Shown here one piece after another: positions 1 through 8,784 of a DNA stretch of 64,000 nt (position 1 is the first letter of the stretch; every line of letters begins with the position of its first letter). Below the pieces are notes generated by a model, which was given only the letters and a program-made list of their open reading frames with translations, was not told the origin of the DNA and did no database searches. The DNA lies in contig NZ_WMDQ01000002.1 of assembly GCF_009707955.1 (NCBI RefSeq), positions 434,001-498,000 on the forward strand, in the 5' to 3' direction. The position numbers and the translations under genes are program-made. The DNA is from Flavobacterium sp. LC2016-13 (GTDB lineage: Bacteria; Bacteroidota; Bacteroidia; Flavobacteriales; Flavobacteriaceae).

Positions 1-1
1 G

Positions 2-337
2 CCTTTAGATGGTTTTGTTTATTTGTCTAAAGAAGGTGTAAAAACCGTTTTTGCTCAGGATTTGAAAGAGAAAGACCAAAATCTTATTTTTGCTACACAA
101 ACTCCTGCAGCACAAGGCGTATTTGCTGATAAAAGCGGAGAACCGGCATGGAAAACCAAACCAAGCTGGTACATTTTAGCCAAAAGTGATAAAGCAATAA
201 GTCCTGAATTAGAAAGATTTATGGCAAAAAGAGCGAATGCAAAAACTACAGAAATAGAAGCAAGCCATGTCGTAATGCTTTCACATCCAACAGAAGTGTT
301 GCGTATTATTGAAGAAGCTGCATCTTCTAAAAAATAA
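2..337 (+). CDS. Alpha/beta hydrolase, C-terminal part (5' end outside window)
   Basis: The frame is open from the first bases, reading P-L-D-G-F-V-Y-L-S-K-E-G, so the gene begins upstream and only its last ~111 residues are visible. The segment AWKTKPSWYILAKSDKAI, then SPELERFMAKRANA, then ASHVVMLSHP matches the end of the small alpha/beta hydrolase family often annotated as esterase or hydrolase of unknown substrate. The His of SHVVMLSHP is the expected catalytic-triad His. The nucleophile elbow and any signal peptide lie outside the window. A hairpin terminator follows directly. Family assignment is from recognised sequence; substrate is unknown. Confidence 0.75.
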   Translation, partial: PLDGFVYLSKEGVKTVFAQDLKEKDQNLIFATQTPAAQGVFADKSGEPAWKTKPSWYILAKSDKAISPELERFMAKRANAKTTEIEASHVVMLSHPTEVLRIIEEAASSKK

Positions 338-357
338 TTGAAGATTTTATAAAACCA

Positions 358-392
358 AAAACTCCAAAATCATTTGACTTTGGAGTTTTTTT
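358..392 (+). terminator. Rho-independent terminator
   Basis: ACTCCAAA (361-368) pairs with TTTGGAGT (379-386) and is followed by a T run. It is flanked by A-rich sequence on the left, so it can serve both the upstream hydrolase and the convergent DUF1810 gene. Confidence 0.8.
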
Positions 393-452
393 ATTGAATC
401 AATAGCCGATTATTTGTTTTCGACTAAATATATGTTTTGAATAAGTAAAGTT

Positions 453-905
453 TTATGCCACAGCTGCAACCGGTTTTCTCGAATTAGCAATAGATATAGT
501 AAGCGGATCTAAATCACCGGCAAAAAAAGTATCTAACAATTCCTGAAATATTGGGTTCGCATTTTCAACCTGGCTAAAAAGACTCATAGACGAACGCAAT
601 TTACGGGCATCTAAATCTCCAAGAATAGCCTCAGGTGCTTTTCTTTTTTTAGTTAATAACAATTCGCAAATTTCTACAAGATGTTTCTTTAAAATCGGAT
701 GTTGAAGAAATTCAGTAGCTTCATCAAGATCAGCAATTCCGTAATAATCAGCAATACTGCTTGTTCCTAATCCTTTTATTTGCGGAAAAATAAACCACAT
801 CCAGTGACTTTCTTTTTTTCCTTTTTTAATTTCTGAAACTGCAGTAAGATAAAGTTTATTTTGGGCATCCAAAAATCGGGTTAAATCATTATTTGCGTAA
901 GCCAT
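453..905 (-). CDS. DUF1810 family protein
   Basis: A 150-residue protein of DUF1810 type. Diagnostic segments are the N-terminal DLTRFLDAQ, SHWMWFIFPQIKGLG at about residues 33-47, and IADYYGIADLDEATEFLQHP. The family has a compact helical fold and no firmly assigned biochemical role. Length is typical. It is transcribed alone, converging on the upstream hydrolase. The 527 bases on its 5' side contain its promoter region, but no clear motif was picked. Confidence 0.85.
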   Translation of the reverse strand: MAYANNDLTRFLDAQNKLYLTAVSEIKKGKKESHWMWFIFPQIKGLGTSSIADYYGIADLDEATEFLQHPILKKHLVEICELLLTKKRKAPEAILGDLDARKLRSSMSLFSQVENANPIFQELLDTFFAGDLDPLTISIANSRKPVAAVA

Positions 906-1432
906 CTGTAAATTATTTATAAAAGGTTATAAATTGGTTTTTGGTACTTAATGTTTTGGTTTTTAAATCAATGAAAATGAATTTCTGTTTGAATTATTCT
1001 TCTCCATTATTTCTATCCAAAACTACCTTAACAACCCAAGTTTCCATTTATATAATTTTATTCCATTGTTATATAATTTAAATGTAGCTTTCAATCCCCT
1101 TAAAAAGAGTCGTTTATTATTTTTTTGACTCAAATTGGATTATTCTTAGTAAATAATATTTTCGATACGAAATCAATTGAATACTGTTTCTGTTTGATTC
1201 TTAAATTGCATAATATTCCATTTCTGTAAGATATTATTTGTTACTGATCATTTTTAAACTAATAAATTAAATTCTATTTTATATATTGATTTTCAGAATA
1301 TTATAGGTTTGTTTATTACCCGAAATATTATGATGAATTATTTATTTTATTATTATTTGAAAAATAAATACATTTAAACTCTACTAAATACATAGAATTT
1401 ATATATATATGTAAAGTAGAAAATTTCTACAT
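906..1432. other. AT-rich intergenic region, no gene seen
   Basis: Very AT-rich spacer between the divergent DUF1810 gene and the SAM riboswitch unit. No ORF with family-like sequence and no strong hairpin or repeat were seen. It probably holds the divergent promoters. Confidence 0.6.
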
Positions 1433-1532
1433 GACTTATCCAGAAAGACTGAGGGAAGAGGCCCAATGATGTCTTAGCAACCTGTTTCTCAATAAGGTGC
1501 TAAATCCTTCCGTTACAGCGGACAGATAAGAG
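1433..1532 (+). promoter_or_regulatory. SAM-I (S-box) riboswitch
   Basis: The conserved S-box blocks occur in order: CTTATC (1435-1440), GAGGGA then GGCCCAATGA, TTAGCAACC, AAGGTGCTAAATCC, and the closing GATAAG (1525-1530) that pairs with CTTATC as helix P1. This is a good match to the SAM-I consensus, which normally shuts off sulfur and methionine genes when S-adenosylmethionine is plentiful. No obvious terminator hairpin with a T run follows in the ~58 bases before the next ATG, so control may act on translation initiation. Confidence 0.9.
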
Positions 1533-1588
1533 AGATTTCTTAGTGAATCTGAATAAGCTCATCAATATTAAATTTTTTTAGGATTAAA

Positions 1589-1684
1589 ATGAAAAGCGAG
1601 CTAGTATTAAACGTCAATTCAAAACAGATTACTTTACAATTCGAAGAAAACAAATTACAGGTTTTCCGAATGCGCAGCTCATAA
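1589..1684 (+). CDS. Small ORF (31 aa) directly under SAM riboswitch
   Basis: The ATG lies 58 bases after riboswitch helix P1 and opens a 31-codon frame that begins MKSELVLNVNSKQITLQF and ends LQVFRMRSS before TAA. It is the first ORF under the riboswitch, about 100 bases before the thioredoxin gene. The peptide is amphipathic, has no signal sequence and matches no family I recognise. It could be a leader peptide, a true small protein, or the remnant start of a lost methionine gene. Placement and clean start and stop support translation, but there is no homology evidence. Confidence 0.5.
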   Translation: MKSELVLNVNSKQITLQFEENKLQVFRMRSS

Positions 1685-1780
1685 CATTTTTTCAGTTTCA
1701 AATTCTCTTTTTTTAGTATTTAACCAGACCATTTCAACATTGGTCAAGCAATTTATATGTCTAATTTTAAACCCATTAAT

Positions 1781-2785
1781 ATGAAAAAAACATTATTATT
1801 TCTTGCTATATGCTTAAGCATTACAGGAACTCAGGCGCAGGATACAGCAGTACAACTAAAAGGAACAGTTGTAGATACAGTAGCTAAGTTTGTCTACCTG
1901 CAAAAATTCCATAATAAAATGTTTACCACTGTAGATTCGGTAAAAGTTGTAAACGGAAATTTCAGTTTTAAAACTAAAGTTAAGCTTCCTGAACTTTACG
2001 GTTTAAGTGTAAATACAGCAAATAGTCCGTTATATATTTTTCTTGAAAAAGCACCGATTACAGTAAAATTAAGCCCTCTAAAATATTATAGTAACTCTGT
2101 CATCGAAGGTTCCGCATCACAAGATTTATTCAATATTTATAATAAAACAGAGAATATTGATATAAATAAATTTATAACAGAACATCCGAGCTCTATTGTT
2201 TCTGCATACGTGTTATATAGAAATTGGTCGTATAGATTAACTCCGGATCAAATTACTCAAAATATCGCATTGTTAGATAAAAGCCTGGAAACTACAACTT
2301 ATGTAAAAGAACTTAAGGAACTGGTAACGGTTTTAAACGGACTTGCAATAGGTAAAAAAGCACCGGATTTTGTAGGTACAGATCCAAATGGAAAATCAAT
2401 TCGTTTTTCAGAAAATTTGAAAGGATATACGTTAATTGATTTTTGGGCTTCGTGGTGTGGACCTTGCCGAAGAGAAAATCCAAACGTAGTTGCGGCATAC
2501 AAACAATATCACGAAAAAGGTTTTAATGTGTTTGGGGTTTCTTTAGATAAAAAGAAAGAAAACTGGGTTAAAGGAATTAATGATGATCATTTAGACTGGT
2601 TACAAGTTTCTGAACTTATTTTCTGGAACAGCGAAATTGCCAAATTATATGGCGTAAGAGCCATTCCGTCTAATTATCTTATAGATTCAAAAGGTATTAT
2701 TGTTGCCAAAAATCTTCGTGGGGAAGAACTTCAAACGACACTAAAAACACTTTTGCAAGAAGGCACGTTAACCGCCAAACAATAA
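1781..2785 (+). CDS. TlpA-like thiol-disulfide oxidoreductase with DUF4369 N-terminal domain
   Basis: I prefer the ATG at 1781, which begins with a signal peptide (MKKTLLFLAICLSITGTQAQ). The frame is open to an ATG at 1757, but that adds eight polar residues before the signal. After export, residues ~25-120 resemble DUF4369. The C-terminal half is a thioredoxin fold with active site WCGPC at residues 225-229 and a cis-Pro in VRAIPSNY. Such proteins reduce periplasmic disulfides or support cytochrome maturation. It lies under the SAM riboswitch with a desulfurase-like gene 64 bases downstream, so the unit may serve sulfur or redox metabolism. Confidence 0.85.
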   Translation: MKKTLLFLAICLSITGTQAQDTAVQLKGTVVDTVAKFVYLQKFHNKMFTTVDSVKVVNGNFSFKTKVKLPELYGLSVNTANSPLYIFLEKAPITVKLSPLKYYSNSVIEGSASQDLFNIYNKTENIDINKFITEHPSSIVSAYVLYRNWSYRLTPDQITQNIALLDKSLETTTYVKELKELVTVLNGLAIGKKAPDFVGTDPNGKSIRFSENLKGYTLIDFWASWCGPCRRENPNVVAAYKQYHEKGFNVFGVSLDKKKENWVKGINDDHLDWLQVSELIFWNSEIAKLYGVRAIPSNYLIDSKGIIVAKNLRGEELQTTLKTLLQEGTLTAKQ

Positions 2786-2849
2786 ACCAATTGCCTCGAA
2801 TTTTGAATCTTTAGAAAGGTTCAATCAAAAATAGAATATGTTAATTTAA

Positions 2850-4358
2850 ATGATTATGGAAATGAATGTTATTGAGCAAAAAACAAAAACAAGCCAATTA
2901 GAAAAGTATTTTTCTAAGTTTAGAAAAAATACAATTGGCGTAAATCATACTTTTGAATCTGTTTACGGAAAACAAAACCTGCTTTATGCTGACTGGGTTG
3001 CCAGCGGAAGATTATATATTCCGATTGAGGATATTATGCTTAATAAAATAGGTCCGATGATTGCCAATACACATTCATTTTCAAGTCAAACCGGTAAAGC
3101 TTCGACTTCTGCCTATCAGTATGCCAGAGATTTAATTAAGAAACATGTAAACGCCAACGAATCTGATGTTTTGGTAACTACAGGAACCGGAATGACAGCA
3201 GGTTTATCGAAGTTACAGCGTTTTTTAGGCTTGCGCAATGGCGATAATAAATCAGCAATTGAATCTGATAATACTGATAAACCAGTGGTTTTTATCACAC
3301 ACATGGAACATCATTCCAATCAGGTTCCGTGGTATGAAACGAATGCTGATGTGGTGATTTTGCCTGCGGATGAAAACAATTTAGTAAGCCCAAAAATCCT
3401 TTCAGAAACTATAAAAAAATATGCAGACAGAACTTTAAAAATTGGTTCGTTTACGGCTTGCTCAAATGTTACGGGAATTATTACGCCTTATCACGAACTG
3501 GCTAAAATTATGCATCTAAACGGTGGCTTTTGCTTTGTTGATTTTGCTGCTTCGGCGCCTTATGTTCAAATCGATATGCATCCCGAAGATCCTGAAAAAC
3601 AATTGGATGCTATTTTCTTTTCTCCACATAAATTTTTAGGCGGACCAGGAACTTGCGGCGTATTGGTTTTTAATCAAAAATTATACAAAAGCGATATTCC
3701 GGACAATCCGGGCGGAGGAAATGTAAAATGGACAAATCCATCGGGAGGATATCAATACAGCGATTCGATAGAAGTAAAGGAAGACGGCGGAACTCCGGGT
3801 TTTTTGCAGGTTATAAGAACGGCTTTGGCGATTCAGCTAAAAGAGCAAATGAGAATTGAAAACATCAAAAACAGAGAAAAAGAACTGCTGGAGCGATGTT
3901 ACGCTGAGCTTCAAAAAATAGATGGTTTAAGAATTTTGGGAGATATTAAAAGCGAACGAATTGGTTGTGTTTCTTTTATTATCGAAGACATTCATTACAA
4001 TTTAATTGTACGACTTTTAAATGACCGTTTCGGAATTCAGGTTCGCGGCGGCTGGTCTTGTGCGAGTACTTATGCGCATTATTTATTTGATATTGATACC
4101 GAAAAATCGAATGAGATTACAAATGAACTTCTTCAAAAAAATCAAATAAATAAACCGGGATGGGTTCGTTTATCTTTACATCCAATTATGACAAATGAAG
4201 AACTTTTGTTTATTTGTGACGCCATTCAACAAGTGGCTTTAAATCATCAAAATTGGCAAAACGATTATAAATACAACAAGGCTTCGAACGAATTTGAGAA
4301 TCTTGAAAATGAAAATGCTATTGAAGAAGAAGTGAAAGAATGGTTTATTTTAGAATAA
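2850..4358 (+). CDS. Aminotransferase class V / cysteine-desulfurase-like PLP enzyme
   Basis: A 502-residue fold-type I PLP enzyme. It has TGTGMTAGLSKLQ (cofactor phosphate region), HMEHHSN (His stacking over PLP), FVDFAASAPY with the Asp, and SPHKFLGGPG whose Lys should form the Schiff base. A Cys in GGWSCASTY is where desulfurases of this class carry the persulfide-loop or a nearby Cys. It is longer than SufS (~400 residues), with extensions at both ends. Selenocysteine-lyase or other class V activities are possible. Position under a SAM riboswitch suggests a sulfur role. Alternative starts at Met3 or Met5 cannot be excluded. Confidence 0.8.
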   Translation: MIMEMNVIEQKTKTSQLEKYFSKFRKNTIGVNHTFESVYGKQNLLYADWVASGRLYIPIEDIMLNKIGPMIANTHSFSSQTGKASTSAYQYARDLIKKHVNANESDVLVTTGTGMTAGLSKLQRFLGLRNGDNKSAIESDNTDKPVVFITHMEHHSNQVPWYETNADVVILPADENNLVSPKILSETIKKYADRTLKIGSFTACSNVTGIITPYHELAKIMHLNGGFCFVDFAASAPYVQIDMHPEDPEKQLDAIFFSPHKFLGGPGTCGVLVFNQKLYKSDIPDNPGGGNVKWTNPSGGYQYSDSIEVKEDGGTPGFLQVIRTALAIQLKEQMRIENIKNREKELLERCYAELQKIDGLRILGDIKSERIGCVSFIIEDIHYNLIVRLLNDRFGIQVRGGWSCASTYAHYLFDIDTEKSNEITNELLQKNQINKPGWVRLSLHPIMTNEELLFICDAIQQVALNHQNWQNDYKYNKASNEFENLENENAIEEEVKEWFILE

Positions 4359-4403
4359 ATCTTATATATTAGATTTTATCTTAAATAAACATATTTCAAA
4401 CAC

Positions 4404-4440
4404 AAAAAAAATCCCAGTTCGTTAGCATTGGGATTTTTTT
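4404..4440. terminator. Bidirectional rho-independent terminator
   Basis: AAAAATCCCA pairs with TGGGATTTTT around a short loop, with an A run before and a T run after. It separates the convergent PLP-enzyme and AraC genes. Confidence 0.85.
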
Positions 4441-4491
4441 GTTTCTATAATTGATTTGGAATTACGAAAAAACCAATCAAATTTTTAATAG

Positions 4492-5319
4492 CTAACTTGC
4501 TTTTTCCCTGAATTGCGCAGGAGAAATTCCTTCTTTATTTTTAAAAAACCGGCTAAAACTTTGTAAATCTTCATAACCCAAATCATACGCAATTTCTTTT
4601 ATTGATAATTGTGTATAACGAATTTGCTTTCTGGCATGAATCATAATTCGGTCATGAATAATGCTTAAAGGTGGTCTTTCAGAAACAACAGCAAAAAGAT
4701 TGGATAAGGTTTTAGGTGATTTATTGAGTTTTGAAGCATAGAACGCAACATCGTGATGTTTGGCAAAATGGCTTTCAACTAAATAATTAAACTCTCGGAT
4801 AATATCGGCCTGATTATTTTCAAGCTTAATATAATCAGTAGTCGACATCAGGCTTCTGGCGCACAAAATCAAAATTCGTTTTAACATCGATTGCAGCATA
4901 TCGATTTGTAAATTGTCTTTGGCATCCATTTCCGTTAGCAAAATGTCCCATGAGGTTTTCATACTTTCAAGATAGTTTTCCGGAATCGAAACAACCGGAA
5001 TTCCCATTGCACCGTAAAACAAAAGTCCTTTACTGCCAACTTCATTATCGTTATTAATGATGCAATAAAAGTTTTGATTAAATCGTAACATTTTTGCCAT
5101 TTCAACTTCTATAGAATCAATTTGGTGAAATTCTGTCAAAAAGATAATATCATTTTGAGACAAACAGTATTTAACTTTATCTACCGTTATATTCATTTCA
5201 GAACCCGTATTCCAAATCAACGTTAATTCAGTGTCTTTCGCCCCAAAAATCAAATCTTTATTTTCAGGATTAATATCCGTTAAAAATAAATATTCGTGTG
5301 AGGTTCCTTTATAAATCAT
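4492..5319 (-). CDS. AraC family transcriptional regulator
   Basis: A 275-residue regulator. The C-terminal ~100 residues form the double helix-turn-helix AraC domain, with VAFYASKLNKSPKTLSNLF as the first and LSIKEIAYDLGYEDLQSFSR plus FFKNKEGISPAQFRE as the second, which carries the family signature. The N-terminal half looks like a cupin-type sensing domain of unknown ligand. It is transcribed alone and diverges from the flavin-oxidoreductase-fold gene downstream, which it may control. Target and ligand cannot be read from sequence. Confidence 0.88.
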   Translation of the reverse strand: MIYKGTSHEYLFLTDINPENKDLIFGAKDTELTLIWNTGSEMNITVDKVKYCLSQNDIIFLTEFHQIDSIEVEMAKMLRFNQNFYCIINNDNEVGSKGLLFYGAMGIPVVSIPENYLESMKTSWDILLTEMDAKDNLQIDMLQSMLKRILILCARSLMSTTDYIKLENNQADIIREFNYLVESHFAKHHDVAFYASKLNKSPKTLSNLFAVVSERPPLSIIHDRIMIHARKQIRYTQLSIKEIAYDLGYEDLQSFSRFFKNKEGISPAQFREKAS

Positions 5320-5671
5320 GGTACTAAATATATCGGTTTTTAAGATGTAAATATAATTATTATGGTAAAAAATGCCTTATGATATTTTAGAGAAAATTCA
5401 CATGCGTTTGGGAATATCTTTCAAAAAAAGACATTAAAAATCCTGAATACCATCTTTTTGATGCGGGACATTTTGCTGTAGTTATGGTTGGATAATAAAT
5501 TGTATATTTATAGAACTTCTCGTTTAGATTGAAAACTCTGATAATTTATTTCTAATTAAGGAAAAATAGCCAACTCTTCGGGAAAATTTGTCTAACCCCA
5601 ACGGCAGAAATAAGTGCAATTTTGTATTGGCAGGAATCAAATATTTTCAGAACAATCTAAAATTTTCAATT

Positions 5672-6286
5672 ATGAATTACGCACAATTAGCATTTACAGA
5701 TACCATAAAAAAAATTCAGGAAGAAGCTGGAAGCAGAAATTCGTATGATCGTGTAGAAAAAATGTCTGTTGTTGACGGATTAACGGATAATGAAATTCGT
5801 TTTATTGGCGACAGGGATAGTTTTTATATGGCAAGTTTTGGAGAAAATGAATATCCGTATATTCAACATCGCGGCGGACCGGCAGGATTTATCAAAGTAA
5901 TCGATAATAAAACAATCGGATTTGTTGATTTTTCCGGCAACAGGCAATTTATTTCAACAGGTAATATTTCTAAAAACGAAAATGTGGCTTTGATTTTAAT
6001 GTCATATCCGCAAAGAGCGAGATTAAAAATATATGCACATGCAAAAACGGTTGATTTAAAAGATCATGAAGCATTATACGAAAGACTGAAACCCGAAGAT
6101 TATAAATTTCGTCCTGAACGAATGATGATTTTTGAAATTCAGGCGTATGATTGGAATTGCCCGCAGCATATTACGCCCCGTTATACAACAGAAGAAGTAG
6201 AAGAAGCTTTGTTGCCTCAAAAAAAATACATTAATGATCTGGAAAACAAGATAAAAGAACTTGAATTGAAATTGGCAGATAAATAA
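5672..6286 (+). CDS. Pyridoxamine 5'-phosphate oxidase-related FMN-binding protein
   Basis: Start chosen at 5672 (MNYAQLAFTDTIKK); a frame from 5588 would add 28 unlikely residues. At 204 residues it is a split-barrel flavoprotein. The segment DRDSFYMASFGENEYPYIQHRGGPAGFIKV is the typical beginning of the PNPOx-like barrel, followed by GFVDFSGNRQFISTGNI and PQRARLKIYAHA. The C-terminus from about residue 175 is a charged helix (KKYINDLENKIKELELKL), likely a coiled coil. It is separated from bshB1 by nine bases, so co-transcription is likely. Exact reaction is unknown. Confidence 0.82.
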   Translation: MNYAQLAFTDTIKKIQEEAGSRNSYDRVEKMSVVDGLTDNEIRFIGDRDSFYMASFGENEYPYIQHRGGPAGFIKVIDNKTIGFVDFSGNRQFISTGNISKNENVALILMSYPQRARLKIYAHAKTVDLKDHEALYERLKPEDYKFRPERMMIFEIQAYDWNCPQHITPRYTTEEVEEALLPQKKYINDLENKIKELELKLADK

Positions 6287-6295
6287 AATTATAAG

Positions 6296-7003
6296 ATGAA
6301 TATTGATATTTTGGCATTTGGCGCACATCCTGATGATGTAGAATGTGCTGCTGCAGGTATTGTTTTGAACACAACATCAAATGGAGGAAAAGTTGTTATT
6401 GTTGATTTAACCAGAGGAGAACTTGGCAGTTTTGGTGATGAACATTCAAGAAAAGATGAAGCAACAAAAGCTTCAAAAATGCTCAGTCTTTTTGAAAGGG
6501 AACAATTAGATTTAGAAGACGGAAACATAGAAAACAATCATCAAAACAGGTTAAAAATAATTCATCTTATTCGAAAATACCGACCTAAAATTATTTTGGC
6601 AAATGCGATTAAAGATCGTCATCCCGATCACCATAAAGCAGCTCAATTAGTTGCAGAAGCTTCTTTTTTATCGGGTTTAAAAAAAATGGAAACGTTTGAA
6701 GAAGGAAAAATCCAGGAAAAATGGCGACCTGATGTTGTATATCATTATATTCAGGATCAGTTTATAGAACCCAATATTGTAGTCGATATTAGCGCTTTTT
6801 TTGATTTGAAAATGGAAGTAATTAAAGCGTATAGTTCTCAATTTATTACGGCGCACGATAATAAAGCCAATGGCATTTTGAATTTACTGAAACAAATTGA
6901 AAGTACGAATCAAATTTTTGGCCGTGCCATTAATGTAAAATATGCCGAAGGACTTACAAGTGAACGCTACATTGGCACTAAAAATGTTTTGGATTTGTTG
7001 TAA
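6296..7003 (+). CDS. bshB1: Bacillithiol biosynthesis deacetylase BshB1
   Basis: A 235-residue LmbE/PIG-L family zinc deacetylase. The metal-binding AHPDDVE motif is at residues 9-15 and the second site is DRHPDHHKA at about 108-116. TRGELGSFG follows the BshB1 pattern TRGELG. BshB1 removes acetyl from N-acetylglucosaminyl-malate, giving the amine to which cysteine is attached in bacillithiol, the low-molecular-weight thiol of many Bacteroidota. Length is standard. No bshA or bshC is visible in the window. Confidence 0.9.
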   Translation: MNIDILAFGAHPDDVECAAAGIVLNTTSNGGKVVIVDLTRGELGSFGDEHSRKDEATKASKMLSLFEREQLDLEDGNIENNHQNRLKIIHLIRKYRPKIILANAIKDRHPDHHKAAQLVAEASFLSGLKKMETFEEGKIQEKWRPDVVYHYIQDQFIEPNIVVDISAFFDLKMEVIKAYSSQFITAHDNKANGILNLLKQIESTNQIFGRAINVKYAEGLTSERYIGTKNVLDLL

Positions 7004-7022
7004 AGGCAAATACGATTAATTT

Positions 7023-7403
7023 CTATTTATTAATCGAATCAATTATTTTTTCTCGATGGCTAAGTCCCCAATTTACAAGTGTTTCTGTGACTGGCAAGAC
7101 TGATTTTCCATATTCTGTAATGGCGTAAACAACCGTAACAGGTTTTGTTTCCTGAGTTGTTCTGCTTACAAGTAAATTGATTTCTAATTCTTTTAATTCC
7201 TTGCTTAGCATTTTGGCCGAAATACCATCGATTTCGCGCTGCATTTTCTTAAAATGAATTACCTGATTTGTTCTGTTGGTCAAGAAACGTAAAATCATCA
7301 ATTTCCATTTACCTCCCAAAACATCAAGACTATCCCGCATTGCCATAAGTTCTTCAGAACATTTGGCTTCACGAAGAATTCCGTTATCATTAATTTTTGC
7401 CAT
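7023..7403 (-). CDS. HxlR family winged-helix regulator
   Basis: Start chosen at 7403 (MAKINDNGILREAKCSEEL). An ATG at 7433 would force translation through the operator palindrome. The ~126-residue protein has the HxlR core: CSEELMAMRDSLDVLGGKWKLMILRFL, FKKMQREIDGISAKMLSKELKELE, then the wing region and YAITEYGKSVLPV. Cys16 sits where thiol- or electrophile-sensing HxlR members often carry their reactive Cys. It is divergent from the alcohol dehydrogenase gene across a perfect 16-bp palindrome and probably represses it and itself. Confidence 0.88.
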   Translation of the reverse strand: MAKINDNGILREAKCSEELMAMRDSLDVLGGKWKLMILRFLTNRTNQVIHFKKMQREIDGISAKMLSKELKELEINLLVSRTTQETKPVTVVYAITEYGKSVLPVTETLVNWGLSHREKIIDSINK

Positions 7404-7416
7404 ACTAGTTTCTCTT

Positions 7417-7432
7417 TGGTAACCGGTTACCA
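7417..7432. promoter_or_regulatory. Perfect 16-bp palindrome, likely HxlR operator
   Basis: TGGTAACCGGTTACCA is a perfect palindrome lying between the hxlR-type gene and the divergent dehydrogenase. It is positioned roughly 40-50 bases upstream of the -7 element of the dehydrogenase. Size and symmetry suit a dimeric winged-helix regulator. Confidence 0.65.
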
Positions 7433-7469
7433 TGTGTTAACCTATAACAAAAATAAAGTATTGCTGTTA

Positions 7470-7477
7470 TACTTTTG
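7470..7477 (+). promoter_or_regulatory. Bacteroidota -7 promoter element
   Basis: TACTTTTG matches TAnnTTTG and lies 19 bases before the dehydrogenase ATG. No clean -33 TTG is seen upstream. The palindromic operator lies further upstream. Confidence 0.5.
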
Positions 7478-7495
7478 TACAACAAAGACATAAAT

Positions 7496-8491
7496 ATGAA
7501 AGCAATTGTATTACATAACAACAACGAATTTCTATTAGAAGAAGTAGTTATTCCACAACCAAAAGATTCTCAGATTTTGGTAAAAATTATGGCTTCAGGA
7601 TTTAATCCTATTGATTATCAAATGACAGATCATGATGCTTCTGAAAAAAAGCTGCTGCATTCACCTATTCTTGGTCGTGAATTTTCTGGCATTGTAACAG
7701 CTTTGGGAGAAAACGCAACGCAGTTTAAAGTAGGCGATCAGGTTTTTTGTGGTTCCGGAAGTATGGGTTCTAACGGAACTTATGCCGAATATATTTGTGT
7801 TCCGGAAGAAATTGCTATGCTTATGCCTGATACTATTTCTTTTGAAGAAGCCGCAGCATTGCCATCTGCAGGACTTACGGCGCTACAATGTATAAATCGT
7901 ATGCAGGCAAAAATAACAGATTCTATTTTGATTACAGGCGCTGCGGGCGGAGTAGGGAATATACTCGTGAAATTATTGCTTGCTAAAGGTTATGAAAATC
8001 TGATTGTTACAGCCGGAAACGAGAATAGTATTGCATCATTAGTAAAACTCGGAATAAAATCTGAAAAAATTATTAATTATAAAAATCAAGATATATACGA
8101 AGCTGCTTTGGCTTTAAACAATACTAAAAAATTTCCTTTTGTTGTTGATTTAGTGGGAAATGAAATTGCAGTTGTTGCAGCCAGGCTTTTGCAAACCAAC
8201 GGAATTTATGTTGATGTAACCAATTTTTCTACTTCAGATTCTCGCGAAATACTATTTAGCAAAGGCGCAACAATCCTGAACATTTCTAATTATGCCTACG
8301 GACTTGAAAAAAACTACACCTATTATAAACAAGGTTTACAGGAATTAGCAATTTTATTGCAGCAAAAGTTGATTACGCCTCCAACAATTGAAATTATAGG
8401 TAAACTTGAAACTGCTACGATCTTAAAAGCGCATACCAAACTTCGGGAAAATAAAACCGAAGGAAAGAAATTAATAATGCAAATTGTTTAG
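7496..8491 (+). CDS. Zinc-independent alcohol dehydrogenase / quinone oxidoreductase (MDR family)
   Basis: Start at 7496 (MKAIVLHNNNEF), the usual MDR start; the frame is open back to 7475. At 331 residues it has a GroES-like N-terminal domain (GREFSGIVTALGE, FKVGDQVFCG) and a Rossmann domain with ITGAAGGVGNILVKL for NADPH. It lacks a Cys/His zinc set, as in quinone oxidoreductases and enone reductases. Divergent to an HxlR regulator, which suggests induction by electrophiles or quinones. Substrate inferred only from family. Confidence 0.85.
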   Translation: MKAIVLHNNNEFLLEEVVIPQPKDSQILVKIMASGFNPIDYQMTDHDASEKKLLHSPILGREFSGIVTALGENATQFKVGDQVFCGSGSMGSNGTYAEYICVPEEIAMLMPDTISFEEAAALPSAGLTALQCINRMQAKITDSILITGAAGGVGNILVKLLLAKGYENLIVTAGNENSIASLVKLGIKSEKIINYKNQDIYEAALALNNTKKFPFVVDLVGNEIAVVAARLLQTNGIYVDVTNFSTSDSREILFSKGATILNISNYAYGLEKNYTYYKQGLQELAILLQQKLITPPTIEIIGKLETATILKAHTKLRENKTEGKKLIMQIV

Positions 8492-8737
8492 ATTAAATTT
8501 CAATCTTGAATTTGAATTTAATTCTGTTTCAAAGTTATAAACAATCCACTGTTAATAAGCCCTAAGCAGACATATAAAATGATTAAGAATTAAAATAAGA
8601 CGTTTTATTGAATGATTTTTTTAAAAATAATCTCTGAGATGGAAGAATTGAAAAGTTTGCTTAAAACTAAATTATGAAGGTTATTTTTTATTTGAAAAAT
8701 CTATTAAATTCGTGTTTTTAATAGAAAGTATAAATAA

Positions 8738-8767
8738 TAAAAAGCGCTTATAGAAAGCGCTTTTTTA
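8738..8767. terminator. Bidirectional terminator
   Basis: AAAAAGCGCTT pairs with AAGCGCTTTTTT across a 5-base loop, between convergent dehydrogenase and DUF4260 genes. The rest of the ~290-base gap shows no gene. Confidence 0.85.
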
Positions 8768-8784
8768 ATAGATTATTTATTTCA

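Noticed and set aside
7404..7433. Longer HxlR start (MVTGYQRETSM)
   Set aside because: It would put the perfect palindrome into coding sequence; the internal start fits family length better.
8492..8737. Possible gene between dehydrogenase and terminator
   Set aside because: No frame with coding-like composition or start.
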